Assembly: GCA_900556465.1 (NCBI GenBank)
Contig: USPK01000033.1
Location: 1 to 20,699, forward strand
Direction of reading: 5' to 3'
Length of the DNA: 20,699 bases
Source: an uncultured Prevotella sp.
GTDB taxonomy: Bacteria; Bacteroidota; Bacteroidia; Bacteroidales; Bacteroidaceae
In this document: piece by piece, positions 7,514 through 14,937 of the stretch
Numbering within the stretch: the first letter of the stretch is position 1
Layout of the letters: every line of letters begins with the position of its first letter
The notes under the pieces: generated by a model
Seen by the model: the letters and a program-made list of their open reading frames with translations, nothing else
Database searches by the model: none
Told to the model about the DNA's origin: nothing
Program-made: the position numbers and the translations under genes

Positions 7514-7765
7514 TGCGGCGTTTCGGTCGGTCGGCCATGGATAGCGGTCCGTTGCCGCCGACGTGCAGGGGCGGGCAGTTGGGGCGATTGGAGCTCGGGA
7601 GGGCTGAGCCGCCCGACAGCACGGGGAGGGCGAAAGGAGGGCGGCGTTTCGGCCGTGCGGCTATGGATAGCGGTCCGTTGCCGCCGGTGTGCAGGGGCGG
7701 GCAGTTGGAACGGACGTAGCTCGGGAGGGCTGAGCCGCCCGGCAGTACGGGGAAGGGCGGGGAGA
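7514..7765. repeat. 126-bp tandem duplication
   Basis: ATGGATAGCGGTCCGTTGCC occurs at 7537 and again at 7663. GTGCAGGGGCGGGCAGTTGG and CTCGGGAGGGCTGAGCCGCC also recur with the same 126-bp offset, so two full copies stand in tandem with only scattered substitutions. Fragments of the unit edge (GGAGATTGCGGCG) appear before the first and after the second copy. It is non-coding as far as can be seen and lies downstream of the rnc terminator. Confidence 0.9.
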
Positions 7766-7797
7766 TTGCGGCGGACGAGGGGCGGAACGGAGGAACG

Positions 7798-7840
7798 AAA
7801 AAACGGGGTCCGGTTCCCGGGAAAAGGGACCAGACCCCGT
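7798..7840 (-). terminator. Intrinsic terminator of the acpP-fabF-rnc operon
   Basis: On the minus strand ACGGGGTCTGGTCCC pairs with GGGAACCGGACCCCGT (one bulge, one G-U) around a short TTTTCC loop, followed directly by a run of six T. It starts 39 nt after the rnc stop codon. This is the clearest classical terminator in the window. Confidence 0.92.
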
Positions 7841-7878
7841 CGGAGTGAAGGGAAAATAACGGCGGACGGCGCGGCGCG

Positions 7879-9972
7879 TCAGTCGGCGTGCTCGGCGAAG
7901 GCCGTTTCCTCGGCCTGACTGATGATGGCCTCGCGGCGGGCCATTTCTTCGCGCCATTCGTCCTCTTCGTTGCGGCGCTGGCGGTTTCGCGCGCCGCGCC
8001 GTTCGGATTTGCGTTTGGATTCTGCCGGAGTGGCGGCTGCCTGGCGGTCCGTTTCGGCTTCCTCGCCGTTGGTGCGGCGGCGGTTGCCCTGTCGGCGACC
8101 GGACGAGGCTTGCTTTTCGTCTGCGGCTTTCCGCGGCCGTTCGCGGCGTTGGGCATTGGGCTGAGCCTCTGCTTCCGCCTGCGGGGTGTCGCTGGCGGCT
8201 TCGGGGGTGGCTTTCCGCGACCGCTCGCGGCGTGGGGCATTGGGCTGAGCGTCGGCTTCCGCCTGCGGGGCGTCATTGGCGGCATCGGGGGCGGCTTTGC
8301 GCGAGCGCTCCCGGCGCGGGGCGTTGGGCTGACTTTCAGCTTCCGGCTGCGGGGCGTCGCTGGCCGCTTCGGGGGCCGTGGATGCGGGGCCGTGCTCGTG
8401 GCGCGACGTTACGTCGGCTGCGGACTGGGCTTCCGCGGGGAGGGCCAGTTGGGCGGCGGTGGCTTCGGCGCGGGGCAGCGCCAACTGCTGCTCGGGGCGC
8501 GGCAGGGCTTCGGGGCGTGGCGTCGGCTCGTGTTGTAACTGTAACCGGGGTTCGCTCTTGGGGAGCAGTTGGGGATTGGCCTTGGATTCCGTCTGTTGCG
8601 CCTGGGGATTGTCCGCCTTTCGTTCGGCCTTAGGCTGTTGTGCCTGGGCATTGTCGGCTTTGCGCTCGGCCGTAGCCTGCTGTGCCTGGGCATTCTCCGC
8701 TTTGCGTTCGGCCTTAGGCTGTTGCGCCTGGGGATTGTCCGCTTTGCGCTCGGCCTTAGGCTGTTGCGCCTGGGCGTTATCAGCTTTACGCTCGGATTTA
8801 GGCTGCTGCGCCTGGGCATTATCGGCTTTGCGCTCAGATTTCGGCTGCTGCGCCTGGGCATTCTCCGCCTTTCGTTCGGATTTAGGCTGCTGTGCCTGGG
8901 GATTCTCCGCTTTGCGTTCGGATTTAGGCTGCTGCGCCTGGGCATTATCGGCTTTGCGCTCAGATTTCGGCTGCTGCGCCTGGGGATTCTCCGCCTTGCG
9001 TTCGGATTTAGGCTGCTGCGCCTGGGCATTATCGGCCTTGCGCTCGGATTTAGGCTGACGGGGCGCGGCGCCTGTGGGCTGCGCGGCTTCGCGGCGGCCG
9101 GGGGCGGACTTGGCATGGCGGCTGGTGCGCATGCGGCTGATTTCTTCCTCGATTTCCTCGATTTTGGGCACGTCGCATATTTCGTCGGCTTCCATCGCGG
9201 TGCGCTTTTCTTTCGAGCGGAAGATGCGGTCGATGAGCTGCGGTTCGCGGCGCAGGCGGGTCAGGGCGGCGCGGGCGGCGACCTGCTGGCTCTCCTTCTT
9301 GGAGTAGCCCTTTCCGTCGCTGATGGTGATGTTTTCGATGAGGACTACGCTGCTGAACACGGGGCTGTTGCCGTCGCCGTTTTTCAACTCCTCCATGCGG
9401 TAGTCGGACTGGATGCGGTTTTTCTGCGTCCATTCGAGGAGCTTGCTCTTGAAGTTGACTTCCTGGTGGGCCAGTCCGTCGATGTCGACGAGGCGGCCGA
9501 GGATGCGCTTCTCGATGAACCACTTGCAGAGGGCGTAGCCGCGGTCCAGGTAGACGGCGCCGATGAGGGCCTCGAAGGCATTGCCGCCGATGTAGCTGTT
9601 GTGCGAGCGCGTGCTGGCGCTGCGCTGTATGAGGCGGTCGAGGCCCAGCTCCTCGGCCAGGCGGTTGAGCGTGGAGCGCTGTACGATCTTGCTGCGCGTG
9701 CTGGTTAGAAATCCTTCGGGCTTGTTGGGGTAGCGGTGGAAGACGATGTCGCTGACGACGGCTTCCAGGATGGCGTCGCCGAGATACTCGAGGCGTTCGT
9801 TGTTGAGGGCTTGTCCCGTCTTGCCGCGGTAGGCGCGCGACTTGTGGGACAGGGCGATGTGGTAGATTTCGAGGTGGTGCGGGTAGAATCCCAGGATTTC
9901 ATACAAGGTGTTGGGCAGTTGCTTTTCCTTCTGAAAGGCCAGCTTCACCTTGTCGATGAGGTTATGAATCAT
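7879..9972 (-). CDS. rnc: Ribonuclease III with a very long repeat-rich C-terminal extension
   Basis: RNase III cuts double-stranded RNA during rRNA and mRNA maturation. Residues 1-242 are a normal enzyme. The signature NERLEYLGDAIL (58-69) has catalytic Asp66, GNAFEALIGA (130-139) has Glu134, and a double-stranded RNA-binding domain spans about 170-240 (ending SKKESQQVAARAAL). Asn131 stands where E. coli has a metal-binding Asp, which I believe is common in this phylum. Residues 243-697 are an added low-complexity tail: eleven 14-residue repeats of the type QQPKSERKADNAQA (305-458), a Pro/Glu/Gln/Ala linker, three 28-residue repeats ending PRRERSRKA (535-618), and an Arg-rich end (GRRQGNRRR, KRKSERRGARNRQRR). 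Usual length is about 220-350, so the tail is exceptional. It should be disordered and basic-acidic mixed, and it may bind RNA or protein partners. It is the last gene of the operon. Confidence 0.95.
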   Translation of the reverse strand: MIHNLIDKVKLAFQKEKQLPNTLYEILGFYPHHLEIYHIALSHKSRAYRGKTGQALNNERLEYLGDAILEAVVSDIVFHRYPNKPEGFLTSTRSKIVQRSTLNRLAEELGLDRLIQRSASTRSHNSYIGGNAFEALIGAVYLDRGYALCKWFIEKRILGRLVDIDGLAHQEVNFKSKLLEWTQKNRIQSDYRMEELKNGDGNSPVFSSVVLIENITISDGKGYSKKESQQVAARAALTRLRREPQLIDRIFRSKEKRTAMEADEICDVPKIEEIEEEISRMRTSRHAKSAPGRREAAQPTGAAPRQPKSERKADNAQAQQPKSERKAENPQAQQPKSERKADNAQAQQPKSERKAENPQAQQPKSERKAENAQAQQPKSERKADNAQAQQPKSERKADNAQAQQPKAERKADNPQAQQPKAERKAENAQAQQATAERKADNAQAQQPKAERKADNPQAQQTESKANPQLLPKSEPRLQLQHEPTPRPEALPRPEQQLALPRAEATAAQLALPAEAQSAADVTSRHEHGPASTAPEAASDAPQPEAESQPNAPRRERSRKAAPDAANDAPQAEADAQPNAPRRERSRKATPEAASDTPQAEAEAQPNAQRRERPRKAADEKQASSGRRQGNRRRTNGEEAETDRQAAATPAESKRKSERRGARNRQRRNEEDEWREEMARREAIISQAEETAFAEHAD
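8119..8370 (-). repeat. 84-bp repeat, three units, within rnc
   Basis: These units encode three 28-residue repeats (residues about 535-618) of the pattern AASDAPQAEAEAQPNAPRRE then RSRKA. The units are in frame and well conserved at the amino-acid level. Their sequence is unrelated to the 84-bp array at 4034-4705 despite the same length. Confidence 0.9.
8599..9060 (-). repeat. 42-bp repeat, eleven units, within rnc
   Basis: These units encode eleven 14-residue repeats (residues 305-458), followed by a partial twelfth (QQTESKANPQ). Variation is confined to S/A, D/E, and A/P or T substitutions. Nucleotide differences are partly synonymous (for example CCTAAATCC against CCTAAGGCC and CCGAAATCT), which suggests the peptide is under selection. 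Confidence 0.95.
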
Positions 9973-10040
9973 AGAAAGGGAGTTGCAGGGAGTGGGAGTA
10001 TGGCGACGTTGCCGGAAAACGTGCGGAGGGCAACCGCCGG

Positions 10041-10073
10041 CAACGTGTGGCCGCCGGTAGCGGTCACACGTTG
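10041..10073 (-). promoter_or_regulatory. Hairpin in the fabF-rnc spacer
   Basis: CAACGTGTG and CACACGTTG form a perfect 9-bp stem, extended inside by CCGC/GCGG, in the 141-nt gap between the fabF stop and the rnc start. No T-run follows on the minus strand, so it is not a simple terminator. Its position about 70 nt before the rnc ATG fits a processing or autoregulatory structure. Confidence 0.6.
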
Positions 10074-10113
10074 CGGTCGATTACCCTCCCGTCGTCATGT
10101 ATGTATTGGTCGG

Positions 10114-11379
10114 TTACTGTTCAAATTTCTTCATGATGCAGCAGGCATTGTGGCCGCCGAAACCAAAGGTGTTGCTCAGGGCAGCACGGATGGGGCGTTC
10201 CTGTGCTTTGTTGAAGGTGAAGTTGAGCCGGTAGTCGATGTTTTCGTCGTTATCGCCTTCCTCGTGGTTGATAGTGGGCGGAACGATGGCGTCGCGGATG
10301 GCCAGACAGCAGGCTATGGCTTCGACGGCGCCGGCGGCGCCGAGCAGATGTCCGGTCATGGACTTGGTGGAACTGATGTTGAGCTTGTAGGCGTGGTCGC
10401 CGAAGAGCTGGAGGATGGCCTTCACTTCGGAGATGTCGCCTACGGGGGTCGACGTACCGTGAACGTTGATGTAGTCGATGTCCTCGGGCTTCATGCCGGC
10501 GTCCTCAAGGGCGTTGGTCATGACGAGGCGTGCGCCGAGTCCTTCGGGATGGCTGGCGGTGATGTGGTGTGCATCGGCCGACATGCCGACGCCGGCCACT
10601 TCGCAGTAGATCTTGGCACCGCGGGCCAGGGCGTGTTCCAGCTCCTCGAGGACGAGGCAGCCGGCGCCTTCGCCCATGACGAAACCGTCGCGGCTGGCGC
10701 TGAAGGGGCGCGAGGCGTGCATGGGGTCGTCGTTGCGCGTAGAGAGGGCGTGCATGGCGTTGAATCCGCCGACGCCGGCCGGCCAGATGGCGGCTTCGGC
10801 GCCGCCGGTGATGATGGCGTTGGCCTTGCCCAGGCGAATCAGGTTAAAGGCGTCGGCCAGGGCGTTGGTCGAAGAAGCGCAGGCGGCCGTGGTGGTGTAG
10901 TTGGGGCCGTGGAAGCCGTATTTGATGGAAATCTCGCCGGCGGCGATGTCGGCGATCATTTTCGGGATGAAGAAGGGATTGTATTTGGGGCCCATCTCTG
11001 CACCGTTGACAGCATAGTTGCCGGCTTCTTCCTCAAAGGTGTGGATGCCGCCGATACCGACGCCGAGGATGACGCCGATGCGGTTCTTGTCCACCTTCTC
11101 CAGGTCCATGCCGCAGTCCTTGACGGCTTCCATGGCGGCTACGAGGGCGTACTGCTCGTAGAGGTCCATCTTGCGGGCTTCCTTGCGGTCGATGTAGTCC
11201 GTCACTTTGAAATCTTTCACCTCGCAGGCGAATTGCGTCTTGAACTTCGACGCGTCGAAATGCGTGATGGGGCCAGCACCGCTGACGCCGTTCTTCATGC
11301 TCTCCCACGTTTCCTCCACCGTCTTGCCCAGTGGGGTCAACGCGCCGAGGCCCGTCACGACGACTCTTTTCAGTTCCAT
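10114..11379 (-). CDS. fabF: Beta-ketoacyl-ACP synthase II
   Basis: This condensing enzyme of fatty-acid elongation joins malonyl-ACP to an acyl-ACP in the cytoplasm. The 421-residue protein has the full thiolase-fold signature: active-site Cys167 in TTAACASSTNAL, His in INVHGTSTPVGD, His in STKSMTGHLLGAAGA, and the C-terminal NTFGFGGHN. The length is normal (about 410-420). The start MELKRVVVTGLGALTPLG is the classic N-terminus. It lies 136 nt after acpP, whose product is its carrier substrate, and before rnc. This gene order is widely conserved in Bacteroidetes. Confidence 0.97.
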   Translation of the reverse strand: MELKRVVVTGLGALTPLGKTVEETWESMKNGVSGAGPITHFDASKFKTQFACEVKDFKVTDYIDRKEARKMDLYEQYALVAAMEAVKDCGMDLEKVDKNRIGVILGVGIGGIHTFEEEAGNYAVNGAEMGPKYNPFFIPKMIADIAAGEISIKYGFHGPNYTTTAACASSTNALADAFNLIRLGKANAIITGGAEAAIWPAGVGGFNAMHALSTRNDDPMHASRPFSASRDGFVMGEGAGCLVLEELEHALARGAKIYCEVAGVGMSADAHHITASHPEGLGARLVMTNALEDAGMKPEDIDYINVHGTSTPVGDISEVKAILQLFGDHAYKLNISSTKSMTGHLLGAAGAVEAIACCLAIRDAIVPPTINHEEGDNDENIDYRLNFTFNKAQERPIRAALSNTFGFGGHNACCIMKKFEQ

Positions 11380-11425
11380 GTTGTTTTCGGATTTTAGGTT
11401 GATCTGCGCCCCCCGTTATATCTCA

Positions 11426-11489
11426 AAGTGGGGAGGATACAAATCCGGCCCTTTCGCAGCGAGGTTTGTGTCCTCCCCACTTGTGGGGA
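11426..11489 (-). promoter_or_regulatory. Competing hairpins in the acpP-fabF spacer
   Basis: An 18-bp stem with a single G-U pair joins 11482-11465 (AAGTGGGGAGGACACAAA on the minus strand) to 11443-11426 (TTTGTATCCTCCCCACTT), with a 21-nt loop. The first arm also pairs with the segment just before it (TCCCCAC-AA-GTGGGGA, 11489-11474), so two mutually exclusive structures are possible. No T-tract follows. It may set the acpP to fabF ratio by processing or attenuation. Confidence 0.75.
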
Positions 11490-11515
11490 TGAGGGAACGT
11501 AAGTAAAGTTGCTTC

Positions 11516-11755
11516 TTATTTATTGACGTTGGCCTCGATGTAAGCGATGGCGTCGCCTACGGTAGAAATCTTTTCTGCTTGATCGTCGGGGATGGTGATC
11601 TTGAACTCTTTCTCGAATTCCATGATCAGTTCAACGGTGTCCAGGGAGTCAGCGCCCAGATCGTTTGCGAAGCTGGCTTCGTTCTTTACTTCTGCTTCGT
11701 CGACACTCAGTTTGTCTACGATGATCTGCTTTACTTTTTCTGCGATATCAGACAT
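11516..11755 (-). CDS. acpP: Acyl carrier protein
   Basis: The 79-residue acidic protein carries growing fatty-acyl chains on a 4'-phosphopantetheine arm attached to Ser37 in the motif GADSLDTVEL. Length and sequence (MSDIAEKVKQIIVDKLSVDE) are typical. It is the first gene of acpP-fabF-rnc, with a strong promoter just upstream. The ACP must be made in much larger amounts than FabF or RNase III, which fits the structured spacer that follows it. Confidence 0.98.
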   Translation of the reverse strand: MSDIAEKVKQIIVDKLSVDEAEVKNEASFANDLGADSLDTVELIMEFEKEFKITIPDDQAEKISTVGDAIAYIEANVNK

Positions 11756-11805
11756 AGCTTTCTGTTTTTAGATTATTAATCAGGTTTTTCTTCGTTCTAC
11801 GGCGG

Positions 11806-11836
11806 CAAAAGTAGGGATTATTCTGCAACTACACAA
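11806..11836 (-). promoter_or_regulatory. acpP-fabF-rnc promoter
   Basis: The minus strand has TACTTTTG (11813-11806), an exact -7 match, and a TTG (11836-11834) 20 nt upstream as -33. The AT-rich leader of about 45 nt runs to the acpP ATG. Confidence 0.85.
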
Positions 11837-11894
11837 GCATTTGAACGAAAAAAACGGAATGTTCCTGCACATTTTTCCATTTTTTGTGCTTACA

Positions 11895-11957
11895 ACGGGC
11901 CCTATGGGAGTTTTTACGGGGCTAAGGCGCGTGGCGACGGGCCTTAGCCCCGTTGTG
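11895..11957. repeat. Dispersed 3 x 21-bp element, copy B
   Basis: Units begin at 11895, 11916 and 11937 with cores GGGCCCTATGGGAG, GGGGCTAAGGCGCG and GGGCCTTAGCCCCG. The second and third are near inverted copies of each other and can form a hairpin. It ends 22 nt past the metallophosphatase stop and lies upstream of the acpP promoter, so it may terminate or insulate transcription. Confidence 0.88.
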
Positions 11958-11979
11958 ACGCGGACTGGCGCCGGGGCGC

Positions 11980-13149
11980 TCAGCGTGTGGGGAAGGTCTG
12001 GTCGAGCAGGGAGCGTCCCGCCTTGTCGACGACGCGGACGCGCACCTTGCCGTCGGCGCAGTCCAGGCGGGCGGCCGACGAGTAGCCCTGCACGACGACG
12101 GGGAAGTCGGCGCCGGCGCTTCCGGCCGGGTGGTAGGCGAAGTGGTGCGTGTGGCCGGAGACGAGCAGGTCGGTCCCGGCGCCGCGCAGCACGGGCAGGA
12201 ACTTCGCGACGGCGTCCAGCCAGCCGGCCCACGTGCCTTCCTCCTCCATCTGCCGGTCCTCAACGAGGGGGAAGTGGGAGATGACGATGCGGTAGCGGGC
12301 GTTGCGCCAGTCGTCGCCGGCCACGATGCCCTTGAGCCACTCGGCCTGCTCCGTGCGGTAGGCGTCGAAGTCCGTCAGGCCGGCGTAGACGGGGTGCGTG
12401 TCGGCCTTGTCCTCGCCGCTGTCCAGGTAGACGAGCATCACGTCGCCCAGGCGCTGCGCGCCGTAGAGCTTGCCGCTGCGGGTGGGGAAGTAGTGGGGCA
12501 GCGTGCGGGCCAGGTTGCCGCGCGTCTCGTGGTTGCCGCGCACGTAGATGAACGGCTTCTCGGAGGCAAAGCGCTTGACGCTCTGGTCGATGAAAGCGGT
12601 GAAGGGTTCCTCGCCCCCTTGCTCCATGTAGTTCATCATGTCGCCCGCATAGACGAAGTCGGTACACGTGCGGTAGTCGAGCAGTTGGAGCAGCGTGTCG
12701 AGCAGTTGGGGGCGGCTGTGCATGTCGCTCACGACGAAGAAAGAGCCGCCGCGGCGCGCCGGGTCGAAGGTGCGGAAGGGCGTCCAGGCGGTCACGGCGC
12801 TGTCGCCGAACGTCACGCGGTAGGGCTCGAATCGGCGGATTCCGCGGGCCCGGATGCGGTACTCGTAGGCCGTGGCGGGGCGCAGCGCGGCGGCCTCGAC
12901 GGCGAAGAAGTCGGTGGCGGCGGCCTTCAGACCGTGGGCCGACTGCCAGAAGGTGCGGACCGAGTCGGTCCCCGCCGGGCGCACTTCGACCTCGGCATAG
13001 GCCGGGCGCGACGTGTGGAAGACGAACGTGGCGCCGTCGGCGGTCACTTCCTGCAGATACGGGCCGTGGTCCACGGCCATCGGTTGGGCGGCACAGGCGG
13101 CCGCCAGGCTGAGCGCGAGGCCCAGCGCGGAGAGGCGGTTTCGATACAT
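11980..13149 (-). CDS. Secreted metallophosphatase of the purple acid phosphatase type
   Basis: This 389-residue calcineurin-like phosphoesterase is exported. The signal peptide MYRNRLSALGLALSLAAACA fixes the start at 13149; the reading upstream is untranslated leader. A Cys at position 19 makes a lipoprotein possible, but the lipobox is poor. Residues about 27-130 form a fibronectin-like N-domain starting HGPYLQ, as in purple acid phosphatases. The metal-binding set follows: SDMHS, GDMMN, GNHETRG, VISHFPL and GHTHH, all present in order. The substrate is unknown (phosphomonoester or nucleotide likely). It is a single gene with its own promoter at 13225-13232; element B lies just past its end. 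Confidence 0.92.
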   Translation of the reverse strand: MYRNRLSALGLALSLAAACAAQPMAVDHGPYLQEVTADGATFVFHTSRPAYAEVEVRPAGTDSVRTFWQSAHGLKAAATDFFAVEAAALRPATAYEYRIRARGIRRFEPYRVTFGDSAVTAWTPFRTFDPARRGGSFFVVSDMHSRPQLLDTLLQLLDYRTCTDFVYAGDMMNYMEQGGEEPFTAFIDQSVKRFASEKPFIYVRGNHETRGNLARTLPHYFPTRSGKLYGAQRLGDVMLVYLDSGEDKADTHPVYAGLTDFDAYRTEQAEWLKGIVAGDDWRNARYRIVISHFPLVEDRQMEEEGTWAGWLDAVAKFLPVLRGAGTDLLVSGHTHHFAYHPAGSAGADFPVVVQGYSSAARLDCADGKVRVRVVDKAGRSLLDQTFPTR

Positions 13150-13224
13150 AGCGTTGGGTAGTGTTATAGGTGGATGAAAGGCGGGGCCGCGGCGACGGCG
13201 AAGGGCGCCGGGGCTGCCGCTCCA

Positions 13225-13232
13225 CAAAATTA
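13225..13232 (-). promoter_or_regulatory. -7 box of the metallophosphatase promoter
   Basis: The minus strand reads TAATTTTG (TAnnTTTG), 75 nt before the ATG. It comes only 5 nt after the T-run of the preceding terminator, so any -33 element must lie inside the terminator hairpin. Confidence 0.75.
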
Positions 13233-13237
13233 GCGAT

Positions 13238-13274
13238 AAAAAACCGGACCGCGGAGCCGCGGTCCGGGAAAAAA
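13238..13274. terminator. Bidirectional intrinsic terminator
   Basis: CCGGACCGCGG and CCGCGGTCCGG (13244-13254, 13257-13267) form a perfect 11-bp stem with a two-base loop. A-runs flank it on the plus strand on both sides, giving a T-run in either direction for one strand. On the minus strand it ends the three-gene surface operon. Confidence 0.9.
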
Positions 13275-13278
13275 GAAA

Positions 13279-13309
13279 CGTCCCCGCGGCGCCGGGCGCT
13301 GCGGGGACG
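13279..13309. terminator. Second hairpin of the tandem terminator
   Basis: CGTCCCCGC and GCGGGGACG form a perfect 9-bp stem, extended inside by GGCGC/GCGCT-type pairing, 26 nt after the stop codon of the secreted protein gene. On the minus strand a T-run (TTTCTTTTTT) follows, so it can itself terminate. Confidence 0.75.
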
Positions 13310-13335
13310 GGATGAGTGCGGTCGGTGGACCGGGA

Positions 13336-14874
13336 TTATTTCACGAATACCTTCTTGCCGCCTACGATGTAGAGGCCCTGGGGCAGGTTCTTGAGCGTAC
13401 CGTCGCTCACCTTGACGCCCTGGAGGTTGTAGACGGGGCCTTCCACCTGGCTGTCGGCCGAAATCTGGTCGATGCCGTCGGCTACGACCTTGAAGCGGAG
13501 CGTATAGGTGGTGACGCTTTCCGGATTGACGGCGTAGTCGTTACCCTTGACCGTGAGGGTCAGGACGCCCGTCTCGTCGTCGTAGGCCGTTTCGACCGTA
13601 GCGCCGGCGCCTTTCTTCGTGTAGCTGAGGGCAGTGGGGTCGTAGGTCACGGCCGTGAGGTCGTATTCCGTCACGGCTTCGTCGAAGTTGAGCTCGGCGC
13701 CCTCGTACGACAGCGCGCTCAGGGCGTGGTAGTAGGTGAAGACCACGTTGTCCACGGTCAGGACGTCGCCTGCCGAGCCGCCGGGAACGGGGTTCGTGGT
13801 GAACGAGGCGAGCATCCACTGCTGGGCGGGCTGGTCCTGGCGGTAGGTGAATTCAGCCTCGAAGTGCTGCCATGCGCCGTTCGTCTCGGGGATGAGGATG
13901 GCGGCCTCGCCGATGAGGTTCTCCTCCAGGCCCTCGTAGTAGTTGCCGTCGGCGTCAACGTCCGGGTCGCGGTAGTTCACGTCGCCGTGCAGGATGAAGC
14001 GGCCGCGGCCGTTTTCGCTGCCGCCGGAGGTGAAGATGGCGTCGCACGATACCTTGTCCGGGCGGCCGGCGAAGAGGAGCTTCTTGTCGGAGGCGTTATA
14101 GTTGGCAGAGTTGGCCGGGTCGGCGCTGCCCATCATGATGGTGCCTGTCGTCAGGTTGCCGTTGGCTTTGGCGATCCACAGGTTCTTGGACTCTATCTGT
14201 ACGGCGTTCTGGCTCTCGAAGCCTTCCACCTTCTTGGGAGCGGGGGACAGGCCGGCCATGTTGGCTAACGAGCCGCCGGCGCTCTCGAAGCTGCTCCACA
14301 CGTCGTAGGGCGTGGTGACCGTCGTCCAGTTCTCGAAGCCCGGATCGGCAAACTGGTAGATGCCGCTCGTAGGCTCGGGCTCGGGCGTCTCGCCGCTTTC
14401 CGTCTTCACCGTATTGATGCGCACGTAGATGGGCGTCTCGTGGCCGCCGTCCTGCACCCAGACAATGTCTACATCAGCCACGAGGTTGTCACCCTCGATG
14501 TAGCTCGTCTCGGAGTTAATGTTCACGCGGGCCTGGATAAGGCCGTCGGCGAGGGCCATGTCGACCGGAGCGTTTTCGGCAAAGCGATATTTCTCGCCGT
14601 CGGCTACGATGCCGATGTTGTTAAGGGCAATGTCGCCTACGGCCAGTCCGCTGAACTCGAAGTCGTTGAGCAGGAAGTTCACGGTGCCTTCCGTCTCGCC
14701 GGCTTCCAGGACCACGTCGGTCGTCATTAGCGGATCGGCGTCCGGGTCAATAGGTGCTCCAAGACCCAAGTAAAGTTCACCACTGTACGTACCTACGACG
14801 TCGGCCACGTTCTGGGCGAAGGTGGCCGTACACACGGCGAAGAGCGCCATGATGGAGAGTAGAATCTTCTTCAT
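13336..14874 (-). CDS. Secreted protein with calycin-like and jelly-roll (PCMD-like) domains and a Por-type tail
   Basis: The 512-residue protein has a signal peptide ending TFAQ. A calycin-like domain follows (about 22-155, starting VADVVGTYSGELYLGLG), then a Glu/Pro/Thr linker. A jelly-roll region with PGFENW, WSSFESAGG and a late TVDNVVFTYYHAL (about 175-395) resembles the PCMD/carbohydrate-binding fold. An Ig-like strand-rich segment comes next, ending TTYTLRFKVV. The last 40 residues (VYNLQGVKVSDGTL, LPQGLYIVGGKKVFVK) match the short C-terminal tail common in Bacteroidales secreted proteins and related to Por secretion signals. It is the last gene of the three-gene operon, 63 nt after the beta-barrel gene. 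It is probably surface-anchored or secreted; function unknown. Confidence 0.88.
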   Translation of the reverse strand: MKKILLSIMALFAVCTATFAQNVADVVGTYSGELYLGLGAPIDPDADPLMTTDVVLEAGETEGTVNFLLNDFEFSGLAVGDIALNNIGIVADGEKYRFAENAPVDMALADGLIQARVNINSETSYIEGDNLVADVDIVWVQDGGHETPIYVRINTVKTESGETPEPEPTSGIYQFADPGFENWTTVTTPYDVWSSFESAGGSLANMAGLSPAPKKVEGFESQNAVQIESKNLWIAKANGNLTTGTIMMGSADPANSANYNASDKKLLFAGRPDKVSCDAIFTSGGSENGRGRFILHGDVNYRDPDVDADGNYYEGLEENLIGEAAILIPETNGAWQHFEAEFTYRQDQPAQQWMLASFTTNPVPGGSAGDVLTVDNVVFTYYHALSALSYEGAELNFDEAVTEYDLTAVTYDPTALSYTKKGAGATVETAYDDETGVLTLTVKGNDYAVNPESVTTYTLRFKVVADGIDQISADSQVEGPVYNLQGVKVSDGTLKNLPQGLYIVGGKKVFVK

Positions 14875-14937
14875 TTGTTTAGTTTTGAATGAATGATGAA
14901 TTAATGAATAGTTGATTAATGGGGTAGGACAGGTGGT

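Noticed and set aside
6144..8285. 713-codon minus-strand frame crossing the rnc end, the terminator and the repeats.
   Set aside because: It runs out of frame with both rnc and the hydrolase gene and through a strong terminator. Its Pro/Arg/Ala composition is that of a chance frame.
13150..13227. An upstream start for the metallophosphatase.
   Set aside because: It adds 26 Arg/Pro-rich residues ahead of a good signal peptide and lies at the -7 box.
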